Of a stretch of 64,000 nucleotides of DNA, positions 24,591 to 34,606 are shown piece after piece (position 1 is the stretch's first letter; every line of letters starts with the position of its first letter). This DNA comes from Straminergon stramineum (taxonomy: Eukaryota > Streptophyta > Bryopsida > Hypnales > Calliergonaceae). Both the position numbers and the translations under genes were made by a program. The stretch spans positions 7,507,001 to 7,571,000 of the forward strand of contig OY987265.1 in assembly GCA_963920665.1 (NCBI GenBank), written 5' to 3'. The notes beneath the pieces were generated by a model. The model had not been told where the DNA came from and did no database searches. It saw only the letters and a program-made list of their open reading frames with translations.

Positions 24591-27500
24591 GCGGTTGTGA
24601 CACTCATTTGTTTTATCAGACACTTCTTCAAGGGGAGTTTATGAAGTGTGTGAGCTTTTTGCACTATCTTCTCCAAACATATGATGTATATTGAGACTCC
24701 ATGACATCTTGTGAGGGATATATGGAGATGTGATACTTTATTGATTCACATGGCATCATTTGAGGGTTTACCATTATGTTTGTGAGTTTACATGACTATG
24801 AGATCTTCCATTTTCTGAGCCACAACTAGTTGCAGCTAGAAGCCTTGCATTTTCCCAAGGCAAGGCTTCTCTACTCGACAACGCCATTCAACTCCACGAA
24901 CTATCTTCATATTTTCTAAAATTGAAAAATCTCGCCAATTTATGTACTTCTAGATGTTGAAATGCCTTGAAATTTGTGGGAGCATAGTATTAATATAAAA
25001 CAATATAAAAAATATATAGCGATATTTTACAACAAGATGAATAATTTTCTAGGAATTCCTTATAATAGGTTTGAGTGGTTGACCATCTAGAAGAAAATCT
25101 TTTGAAAGTCAGAAAATCTTGGAAATTTTTAATGGAAACACTTGTAGAATTCCAAAATAGATGTGCAAGCTCATAGTTTGCATTTGCACATTCAAACAAA
25201 GAGAATAAAATCATGTTATTTCCTTATATTACAAATTAACAAAGAATCTTTCATGTAGAAGAAAATCTTGACAAACCAATTTTGTCATTGAGTTTCTAGT
25301 GTGATTCCTCCCCTACATCATTGTACTTTAGTTGTAGATATTTTTAATAGGTTCGTCTTGAGTTTGTATTACTTGTGGGCTAACAATTAGGGTTTCTCTC
25401 AGGAAGGGGGTAGTGAGCGGTTGGAGTAGCAACATACGTGCAAACAAATAATAGGATATTTTTTTTAAATGGGGGCTAAAAATTATAAATGGGTTTAGAA
25501 TAATATAGGGTATTGAAAATGGCATTGGACGTCTTTAAAGTATTATAGGGTATGGAATAATAAGTCCCATTAGAAAATTACATAATGATAGTATGTGGAG
25601 AAAAAATCATACCTTCCTATGAAACAATGGTTGATTGCACCTACATCCTTATTTTTTTAACACATTGACCCCCTCGAGGAGTTTCTACTTCTTTCTAGAA
25701 TTAACTAGGTTAGTGAAACCTATCCTTGAGGATTGACTTATGGATCTCACTAGGGTTCCATCTAAACAATTTAGCTTGGAAAAAATCACAAGCACAATAG
25801 GTTTTGGTAGTTTGAGTATTGTCCATTCAATATTTATAATTTCTAATAATTCTAGGTTTTCAACCTAGTCACATGCAAGATTAAGGATTATTTTAGGTAT
25901 AACACTCTATTTTGGACCAAATACCATATTGATACATAACATAAGTATTTAGGCTCAACATTATTTTAGGACTTTTTGCACAAGTCTTTGTGCACTAAGA
26001 GTCCGAAGTGATGAATTTGAGGCTCCCATGTGCCTTATCTTGGAACCAACTATAAAGATCAAGTAGAAAAGTAGTCAAAGCAAGATAATACTAATGGACT
26101 CTGTTCTTTTGGATATTAAAGTTCTTTCAATAAGACAACTTAAATCCGGTTGACCATAGTCTTTCTTGATGAATGGCTTAAATTTTTAAAATGTTTATGG
26201 GATTAAACAAAAAAAGAAGAAAAAAAAAGACATAATTTACAATTTTCTCTCATTACTTATCATGTTCTCTCAACATACATTTCACGAGATATTTGGACTA
26301 TTAGACTCTTTGAGCAATATTTTGCACTTCTTGGTCAAGATCAAAAATTAGACCTAAAATAACCATCATTTAGACACTAAGCACTCAAAGTTTAATCATC
26401 TTCTCTCAACTCACAAGTATCTTCTCTCAACTCACAAGTTGACACCTTTAGAATTCTATTTTACAACAATTTGAACTAAAATTTGACCAACTCACAATTC
26501 AAAAAATTGAACCTAGCTATTGGTTTGTAGCTCTTACCTCTCACAGTGACAACTTGTCCATCAAATGTCTTCTTTTTACTTCAATTTGTTTGTAATTTAT
26601 TAGTTCAATGCTTGTATACATCAATTTGGAAAGAAATACCAATTAATTCATCTACAACCTAGTTACTGACTTATTGTCCATTTTTTGTCCCAAAATTTTA
26701 TAGAATCTTTGTCTAATTGATACTCACATCCCAATCTAACTATTCCTTTCCAAGTCTAATTTCCATTGACAATCTTTTTCAACCTAGACTCCAAGATGGT
26801 GGTTTGTCTCCAAATTATCAATCTTTATAGCATTTGAAACCTTGTTTTTTGCAATTAGACAAATTGTCTTTCCTTGAACACTTACCTACAACCACCAATC
26901 AATCTGTCTTTTGTTGCTAATTGCCACTTCTTCCAATTCCACAAGAGTGCTAAAGTTTCTTAAATGCTAATTACAGTCATGAACACAAAATTATCAATGC
27001 TTGCATCAGTTTGACAATTAAAGTATGATTTACATGACCATATGCTCTTCCACTGATTAGGATTTTCTTTTAAACATAGATGGAGTGTATTGGTGCACTT
27101 TCCAACCATATCCTCCAATTCATTCCCTAAAACAAACGGTCACATTTTCTAGTCTACTAATCTACAAATTTCATCACATTAATCAAATTTTTATGTCTAA
27201 TCATTCAAAAATTTCCTACTTTAAAAAACAACTTTCTAGAAATAAAATTGAAATGCAAAAATTGGGCTTGGCACATATACCACAGTCAAATTGCCCAATC
27301 CCCATAGTCAAATTTTCTCTTAAGAAATAATTGCTTTGAAGAGTAGTTCAATAATGTAGACAATTTGCTTACAATAATTATGCCAAAAAGAACCCACACT
27401 AAAAACAACCGAATTGCAACTACTTCAAGGGTAACAATTTATGAAAACTTGGCAATTTGAACTGAGAATGGAAAAGGCAAATGGACCTAGCAAGTGATGA

Positions 27501-28231
27501 CCATGGCCATAGGGTAGGCTTCTAGTTCTTGGTGCTAGACTACTTGATCTGACTAATATTTAAAAGGATTCTAGTTTAGTTTTCAATTATTGGCTAAATT
27601 TGCATCTTTAATTCATTTGTCAAAAAGGGAAAAGCATTTAAGAATGAAACATCATTATTTTTTCTTGTAGTATTTTTTGAACACTAGACAAATATTGAAC
27701 ACTTTGAGCTATTTTCCTTGCAAAAATCTTTTGATCATAGTAATTTCAAATTGGAATAAAGCTAACCAAATGTACTATGTTTTTTCTTTGAATAATCTAA
27801 AAGAAAGTTTTTTTAATGAAAAAGGTACTTGAAATGATCAAAAAAACATAAAAATGCCTAATTTTAAAGCTCATTACTAGTCAAGAATTATAACATACTA
27901 CTCATATCACTAGGAAAAAATAACCCCTTCAATACCTCTTTTTTTCATCATCAAAGAAAAATGTGAAAAATTATTGTTATTTTGTAATTGTTTAATTTTT
28001 AATTTGCAACCAATAGCTCCTAACTTATTTTGGGTCTTTGATTCCAAGACTAAATTCAAATTTTCAAAATTTAGTAATTGTTGCTAAATAATAAGTTCCA
28101 ATGTTTTTTCCCAAGGATGAAATAATGTGCAATATAATGGAGGTACTTCTTCTTAGCACCATACCATAAAACACTAATCCTTTGATTGTGCCTTCTTTTC
28201 ACCATGGAGATAAATGTAAAATTTGCCCTCG
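24591..28231. other. AT-rich intergenic stretch, nothing recognised
   Basis: No gene or bounded repeat could be supported. A CACTAGGAAAAAATAACC sequence at about 27905 resembles a CACTA end but no matching opposite end was found. Short frames such as 27085-27330 have no recognisable features. Confidence 0.4.
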
Positions 28232-28408
28232 AATTTTGTCACGACCCTCATCACAAGGCGTGCCCGTGCCACCTTGGTGAGCAAGGGGGACATTGGGGGT
28301 GACTCCCCAAGCCTTGCAAGAGATGAGGTGAGGGGGACTAGGAGTCCCGAACGATCAGAGCGATGTAGCGCTCTGATCCGGACGAATTTTGGGGCGTGTG
28401 ATACGTGC

Positions 28409-28455
28409 TTGGAAAGGTCTTGGAAAGGTCTTGGAAAGGTCTTGGAAAGGTCTTG
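28409..28455 (+). repeat. Four-copy 11-bp minisatellite in the solo LTR
   Basis: TTGGAAAGGTC is repeated four times in succession, followed by a variant TTGAAAAGACG. The homologous part of the older LTR at 17408 has only a single corresponding GGAAAGCTCTTGAGAA, so the expansion happened in this copy or its immediate source. Confidence 0.9.
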
Positions 28456-28539
28456 AAAAGACGCTTCTAGCCGTCCAAAGAACGCGTGATTTGGACTTGC
28501 GAGTCAAAAGTTATGGGCGTTCAAAGTTGGGGGTGTCTC

Positions 28540-28607
28540 GGTCGCGCCGGGAGTGCCCTGGCCGCGCTGGGAGTGTCCTGGCCGCGCCGGGAGTGTCCCG
28601 AATCTTT
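28540..28607 (+). repeat. Tandem 19-bp GC-rich repeat in the solo LTR
   Basis: Three to four units of CTGGCCGCGCCGGGAGTGT with small changes. The older LTR has one corresponding unit (CAGTGGCGCCGGGACACT) near 17676. This is one of the few CpG-dense patches in the intergenic DNA of this window, and CpGs have survived here. Confidence 0.85.
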
Positions 28608-29416
28608 GGAGGGTGATATCTTTGCGAGTACTTGTCCGAATGGAGCAAGTGAGTAGTCCATTGGCATCTACGCGTCGCGTAAATGTCGAATATGGGGTCG
28701 CATGTGCGATTTGGATCCCGGACCGCAAAGTTATGCCGGGTGGAAGTTCGGGAGTCCCAAAGTAGTGCGAATCGGGAGAAACGGGGTGGTCTTCCAAAAC
28801 CAAAGGGTGTTTGGGAGTCCCCCTTGACATACAAGGGGGGGGGGCTGCCGAATCCCACAGAGAGTACTATGAGGAGGGGTGGTCTCCCTCTTCACTCTCG
28901 GATGGTGCCATGGTGAGCCTAAGTGGCCCCGGGTGGTGAGGTTAGTGTTGGAGCCTCACCACCACTTGTGTGTTACCATGGAGTGCTTGTGCACTCCTTG
29001 ATACCGGTTGGGTGGTGTCCCACTCTACACTAGGCCATGGTGTGAGTCCCGTTTGGTGAGTCCCGATTAGTGAGTCCCGAAATGAGTTGGGTTGGGCCTA
29101 GTGGGGAGTTGGGTCCCATTGAAGGGCGGTTAGCACTGGTGGGAGTAGTGCCTCACTGAGTGCTTGGACATCAATAGAAGTTCCGCCCTATGTCATCAAA
29201 TGACATGCCCGGTGTCTTGTGGGAGTTAAGTATTGGAAGGAAAGGATTGGGAGTCACGGAGGAATGGGGAATCCCGTGACTTGAGTTGGAACCTAACATT
29301 GTGGGTGCGTGGCATGTGCAGTGTTAGGAGAGCGTGAACCTTAGTGGCACTAAGGTGTTAAGTGTTTGGAAAGTGAGCTTAAGGTGGTAAGTGTTATTAA
29401 GGGACACGACAAATTT

Positions 29417-29953
29417 GCCCTATATTTTGTAGTTGATTAGGAAATTAGGGGTAAAATACAATACATTTATTCATGGAAAATAAGTTGTAGATTTATGTTC
29501 TTATCTTTCACTATTAGATTATATAGTCTCCCTTACATATTCCTTTGTGCTTGCTAAAATTTCAAAAACTACAACAACAAAGCAAACTATGCCCAAATCT
29601 ATTATATCTTTCTATTAAACCATTCATATACAACCCATCCACTACACCTTCTATAGACCACACCATACAATTCCTAGAATTTGCATGAAATAACAATAAA
29701 TTCATGTATCAATTTGAACCAAACAAAATCAACAAATGCTAATCACTCATGCTAATATAAACACACAACCACTCTTAGTCATTACTCCGAGAGCTTAAGC
29801 TACCTCTTACACATCATCAATAATGAAGCCTTCTCAAATACATTTCACCTACTTGAAACTACATTTAACCCTTACACAACATTGCAAGCCCTATGGGTAT
29901 TTTGAAAGTTAAGATCCAAATTTTCACATAATTATTGATTTTAAATATATTTA
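29417..29953. other. AT-rich stretch between solo LTR and MITE
   Basis: Nothing recognised. The phrase ATTTGCCCT occurs on both sides of the solo LTR (28221-28229 and 29413-29421), apart from the AATTT duplication. Confidence 0.4.
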
Positions 29954-30274
29954 AGGTAGGAGGTTCATAAAGTGCCCATCTAAGAGCTGAAACTGAATTT
30001 TGGGGAGGTGAAACTTCTTGAAATATTTTTCAGTAAATTTTTCTTCAAAGACGAGGAATTGACATCTAACCTAAGTCGTTTCATATTTTTTTGAACTTTG
30101 TAGAATTAGTTATGAATTTTTGAAGTTGAAATGGCATAGTCTAAAACCGCCCACCTCCTCAAATGTACACATTTGGTACATCCATGAAAAGATGAAAAAA
30201 TCCCATGTACAAATAGTGTACATTTGAGAAGTGGGTGATTCAAAATGCCCTAACAGAGTTCGAGCCTCCTACGT
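29954..30274. mobile_element. TA-flanked MITE, family E copy 2
   Basis: Co-linear with the copy at 4646 (shared AGGTAGGAGGT start, CTAAGAGCTGAAACTGAATT, AACCGCCCACCTCCTC and a closing GAGCCTCCTACG). The right terminus has decayed (ACGT instead of ACCT), and so has the right-hand target TA. Length 321 bp, close to copy 1. Confidence 0.7.
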
Positions 30275-31062
30275 TTAAACTCAATTGAGAAAGTCTAGCT
30301 CCAATAATTTTATTTTTATTCCATTATAATTTTTTTTCAAAATTTTCAAAATTATAATTCTTGTGACACTTTGACAATAGCATCTTGAAAGTTCAGAATA
30401 CACCACTTTTGAAATTTTTCTATCGAATTTCTCTTGGTATAAGCTCAAAGAGTACATCAATTACACTATGATATTTGTTACTATTATTTCCATTTTTTGT
30501 GTAGGCTTAGTCAATTACACCATGATGTTTCTCATTACTATTTCCATTTTTTGTAAAAAATTTATACTATTTTAATCATTTTATAATTACTATGATTTTT
30601 ATAAATAATAATTTTTTAAATATAAAATTCAATTTGATATTTTTAATTATGAAAATTTTTAATTAAATTCTAGACATCTACTAGTATATGTAAAAATATC
30701 AAAATTTTAGAATGTGTATTTTAATGTAAAAATATAATGAAATTTGACCAACCCTATGTATAAAATGTCCTTTTAGGCTTAAAGAAACACTTGGTAACAT
30801 TAACTAAATAGCCATACAATATTTACTTCTCAATAAAAAAAAGGCTAGAAAATATCTAAGAGTTTCTCTATCTCTTTGGCATGCCCTAAGTCCCTAACAA
30901 ACACTCATCAACAAATATAAGCTATAAACTCATTATCCACCACACCATCTCTTCCATTACATGCCAAACACCCACTACCAAATTCATAGTAATAACGTAA
31001 GGCAAAAAGATCAAATTAAAGTTCAATGTCATAGAGACTCCCTCTAACATGTAATATTAGTG
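30275..31062. other. AT-rich stretch before the Tc1-like element
   Basis: No gene or bounded repeat recognised. A short direct repetition of CATTTTTTGTGTAGGC / CATTTTTTGTAAAAAA-like phrases near 30490-30560 is the only local structure. Confidence 0.4.
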
Positions 31063-31064
31063 TA

Positions 31065-32010
31065 TAGTGGGGTACCAATCAAAATGTCGTTTTCGAATTC
31101 GCAGTGAGAAAAATTTCAATACTGCCAACTTTGAAAGCCTCCCGAGAGCTCAAAAATTAGTATTTTACCACTAAAATTTTACCAAAGAATTATCTTTAAG
31201 TTAATTATATGTATGACAAATTTCAAGGCCAAAAGATTAACCGAAAAAATGTTATTCAAAATCTACCAACATTGGTAGCTGTGGGAATTTTTTTTTACTG
31301 CTGCCAACTTTGACAGCCTCCCAAAGATTGAATTAGTTTTTTTTGCCATGAAATTCTTGGAACAAAAACCTCTTTATGTTAATAACATATGATAAAAATT
31401 TCAAGGCCAAAAGATTTTTAAGAAAAAAAAGATATTAACAATCTACCAACATGTGTCGTTTTGAGAAACAATTGTGAAAACCGTTTCACTACTTCAACTT
31501 TGACACCCTCCCAAGGGCTGAAAAATTGCTTATTTACTATGAAATTTTTTCCACAAAGTGATTTCTATGTTAATAACATTTGTGACAAGTTTCAAAGCCA
31601 AAAAAGTTATACAAAAAAAAATTCAAAATCTACCAACATGTGTAGCTGTGAAAAAACATTTCACTACTTCCAACTTTGACACCCTCCTAAGGGCTGCAAT
31701 TTTACTTATTTACCATGAATTTTCTTGCAAAAGATCCCCTCTATACTAATAACATGTGTGCCAAATTTGAAGGTCAAAAGATTTACACAAAAAAAGAAAT
31801 CCACAATCTACCAACATGTGTAGTTGTGGGAAACAATGGGGGAAACCATTTCATTGCTACCAACTTTGACACCCTCCCAACGGTTGAGAAATTGTCTATT
31901 TACCATGAAATTTTTGGCACAACATGCTCTTTATGATAAAAACATTCATGCCAAATTTCAAGGTCAAAAAATTTATACAAAAAAAATATTTACAATCTAC
32001 CAATGTGTGT
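31065..32010 (+). repeat. Left arm of the Tc1-like element, five tandem units of about 180 bp
   Basis: The block CCAACTTTGA...CCTCCC occurs at about 31125, 31304, 31494, 31670 and 31860, spaced 176-190 bp. ATCTACCAAC recurs at matching intervals (31261, 31441, 31628, 31808, with a variant near 31996). The arm is thus a diverged tandem array. Small frames that appear open within it, and identically on the other strand of the right arm, reflect the repeat and are not genes. Confidence 0.88.
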
Positions 32011-32664
32011 AGTTGTGAGATACCTTTTATTAAAGACATTGAAATTGTTGAAGTATGTCAGACAATCATGCTTCTAGATTGAAATTCTCCAGATGATGCA
32101 ATCACTAATCATAAATGCTTCTAAAAAAAATCAAGGATAGCCAAATTTAGTTGTGTGCACTTGTTACATCTCAAAGATTGTACTTGTTTAAAAATTGGAG
32201 ACCATACATGCATGAAGAAGCTTTTTCCTCTCAATAAGAATGCTTGCATTTACAATAGAGCATTATAGGAAGTGGGATGTGGGATGATGAGAGAAGCAAG
32301 TGATGGGTGATTATTTTCTAAGCACAGGATTGAAACTTTGTGAACATGAGTGATTGAGTGCATGAAAGATGAGTTAACTAAGTAAGTCTAGGCTATGTGA
32401 TAACTGAGTGGATGAGGCATGGGATGAGTGTCTGAGGATATATGGAGGTATGTGAGATTTTCCTTAAGAGTGAGTGAGGTTATAACTTACATGTGGTGAT
32501 TGGTGAGGTCTGGTGAATGAGTGAAGGCTATGAGGCAAGATGATAGTGAGTGATTGAGGGTATGTGAGATTTTTTTCTGATGACTCAGTGAGGTTATATA
32601 TGTGCTCAATGAGTGAGGCTGGATCATGGTGATTAAGTGAAGGCTAGATCATGGTCACGGAGTG
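32011..32664 (+). other. Non-coding leader of the Tc1-like element
   Basis: Between the left arm and the transposase start. From about 32280 the plus strand is filled with variants of GAGTGAGGTTAT and GTGATTGAGTGAAGGCTA, a degenerate short-period repeat. It may hold the promoter of the transposase gene; no TATA box stands out. Confidence 0.5.
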
Positions 32665-33672
32665 ATGGCTATTTCAGATGAAACTTGTACTCACATAGTA
32701 GGTTTCAGTGAGGCAAGGAAGACAGGAGTTGACATTGCAGCTATTGTTGGAGTCCATGTTAGAACAGTTCAAAGGGTAGTGAAGAAATTTCAAGAAGATG
32801 GAATCTATAAGTGCAAACCTTGTGGTGGAAGTCATGCTAAAAAGCTTAGTGATAGAGATGTCCATGCTATTATACGTGTCTCAAAAACTCATCGTCACTC
32901 AACACTCTCTGAGATCACTAATATATGTTCTACTCAAGTGTCTAGATCGACTATTCGAAGGGCTTTACATGAGAGTGGCATTTTCAGTTGAATTGCTGTT
33001 AAAAAACCTTTTTTGACATATTGTCACATGTCTCAATGATTGGCATTTGCTCAAAAGTATTGTGGGTGGATTGTAAAAGAATGGGAGAGAGTTATTTGGA
33101 CAAATGAGTCTACCTTTGAAGTTGGAAAAAATTCTAGACAAGTTCATGTTTGGAGACATGCATATGAGCGCTATTCATCAAGTTGTATAGTTCCAACTTT
33201 TAAGAGTGGGAGAACTTCTTTGATGATTTGGGGTGCATTTGCTGGAGGGCAAAAGTCACAACTTGTTTTTATGCCCAAAGATAGACGTTCTACTAAGGAT
33301 TTTGTTGAAGTGGTCTACAATGTCGAGTTGCTTCATTTTATGAGTAGAGTGCCACAAGGATTGCTCATGGAAGATGGCGCACCTGTCCATCGTAGCAAAG
33401 TATGTGAAGAATGGAGACAAACACACCTTTTGGAGAAGCTCGATTGGCCTGCAAATTCTCCCGATCTCAATCCAATTGAGAACCTTTAGAAGATTTTGAA
33501 AGATGGTGTGCAACATGGCCCAATATGTCCAAAAAATATAGAGGACTTGAAGGTAGTTATTGAAAGAGAGTGGAGGTTAATCAATGGTATAAAGCTCCTT
33601 CAACTATGTCATTCAATGCCCTCTAGGTTACAAGCAGTGATTGAGGGAAATGGAGGACATACACATTGGTAG
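32665..33672 (+). pseudogene. Tc1-like transposase, inactivated by stops and a catalytic Asp-to-Asn change
   Basis: One frame of 335 codons from ATG 32665 to TAG 33670 is free of frameshifts but has three internal stops: TGA 32989, TGA 33037 and TAG 33487. The N-terminal part (residues 1-110) looks like the paired helix-turn-helix DNA-binding domain of Tc1 transposases, with a GGSHAKKLS linker. In the catalytic domain the first acidic residue, expected in a W-(S/T)-D-E-S motif, is Asn (WTNES, residue 147). The second is Asp237 in MEDGAPVH and the third Glu272 in SPDLNPIEN, with 34 residues between, i.e. DD34E spacing. The three stops and the Asn are all explicable as C-to-T or G-to-A transitions. 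The final codons lie in the right arm. Confidence 0.88.
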
Positions 33673-34604
33673 ATTGTAAATATTTTTTTTGTATAAATTT
33701 TTTGACCTTGAAATTTGGCATGAATGTTTTTATCATAAAGAGCATGTTGTGCCAAAAATTTCATGGTAAATAGACAATTTCTCAACCGTTGGGAGGGTGT
33801 CAAAGTTGGTAGCAATGAAATGGTTTCCCCCATTGTTTCCCACAACTACACATGTTGGTAGATTGTGGATTTCTTTTTTTGTGTAAATCTTTTGACCTTC
33901 AAATTTGGCACACATGTTATTAGTATAGAGGGGATCTTTTGCAAGAAAATTCATGGTAAATAAGTAAAATTGCAGCCCTTAGGAGGGTGTCAAAGTTGGA
34001 AGTAGTGAAATGTTTTTTCACAGCTACACATGTTGGTAGATTTTGAATTTTTTTTTGTATAACTTTTTTGGCTTTGAAACTTGTCACAAATGTTATTAAC
34101 ATAGAAATCACTTTGTGGAAAAAATTTCATAGTAAATAAGCAATTTTTCAGCCCTTGGGAGGGTGTCAAAGTTGAAGTAGTGAAACGGTTTTCACAATTG
34201 TTTCTCAAAACGACACATGTTGGTAGATTGTTAATATCTTTTTTTTCTTAAAAATCTTTTGGCCTTGAAATTTTTATCATATGTTATTAACATAAAGAGG
34301 TTTTTGTTCCAAGAATTTCATGGCAAAAAAAACTAATTCAATCTTTGGGAGGCTGTCAAAGTTGGCAGCAGTAAAAAAAAATTCCCACAGCTACCAATGT
34401 TGGTAGATTTTGAATAACATTTTTTCGGTTAATCTTTTGGCCTTGAAATTTGTCATACATATAATTAACTTAAAGATAATTCTTTGGTAAAATTTTAGTG
34501 GTAAAATACTAATTTTTGAGCTCTCGGGAGGCTTTCAAAGTTGGCAGTACTGAAATTTTTCTCACTGCGAATTCGAAAACAACATTTTGATTGGTACTCC
34601 ATTG
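33656..34604 (-). repeat. Right arm of the Tc1-like element
   Basis: The inverse of 31065-32010, containing the same five tandem units. Differences from the left arm are concentrated at the extreme end (for example CAATGGAGTACC against TAGTGGGGTACC, and GTTG against GTCG near the tip). The transposase stop codon falls at its inner edge. Confidence 0.88.
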
Positions 34605-34606
34605 TA

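Larger units (their letters stand above)
28237..29411. mobile_element. Solo LTR with AATTT target duplication
   Basis: The segment starts TGTCACGACC and ends GGGACACGACA, giving TG...CA termini, and AATTT lies directly outside both ends (28232-28236, 29412-29416). A 5-bp duplication around one LTR is the expected product of recombination between the two LTRs of an inserted retrotransposon. It matches the older copy at 17408. It contains two minisatellites, at about 28409-28455 and 28540-28607. The termini resemble plant Ty3/gypsy LTRs, but without an internal region the lineage is unproven. Confidence 0.85.
31065..34604 (+). mobile_element. Tc1-like (DD34E) transposon with about 946-bp terminal inverted repeats
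   Basis: Termini TAGTGGGGTACCAATC (left) and CAATGGAGTACCAATC (right, read inversely) are flanked by TA on both sides (31063-31064, 34605-34606), the Tc1/mariner target duplication. The arms, 31065-32010 and 33656-34604, are nearly identical: the inner 550 bp or so shows no difference in the stretches compared and the outer part only scattered substitutions. Between them lie a non-coding leader and a broken transposase gene. Total 3.54 kb. Tc1-family elements with a plant-like neighbourhood and kilobase-long arms are unusual. Confidence 0.9.

Noticed and set aside
27905..27925. CACTAGGAAAAAATAACC as a CACTA element start
   Set aside because: Only the first six or so bases fit, there are no subterminal repeats next to it, and no matching opposite end was found.
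17408..29411. The two LTR copies as a single full-length retrotransposon
   Set aside because: They differ too much, no gag-pol, primer site or polypurine tract lies between, and the right copy has its own AATTT duplication on both sides.
31461..32012. Several identical short frames on both arms of the Tc1-like element
   Set aside because: They arise from the inverted repeat and its tandem units and have no domain; identity reflects DNA identity, not protein conservation.
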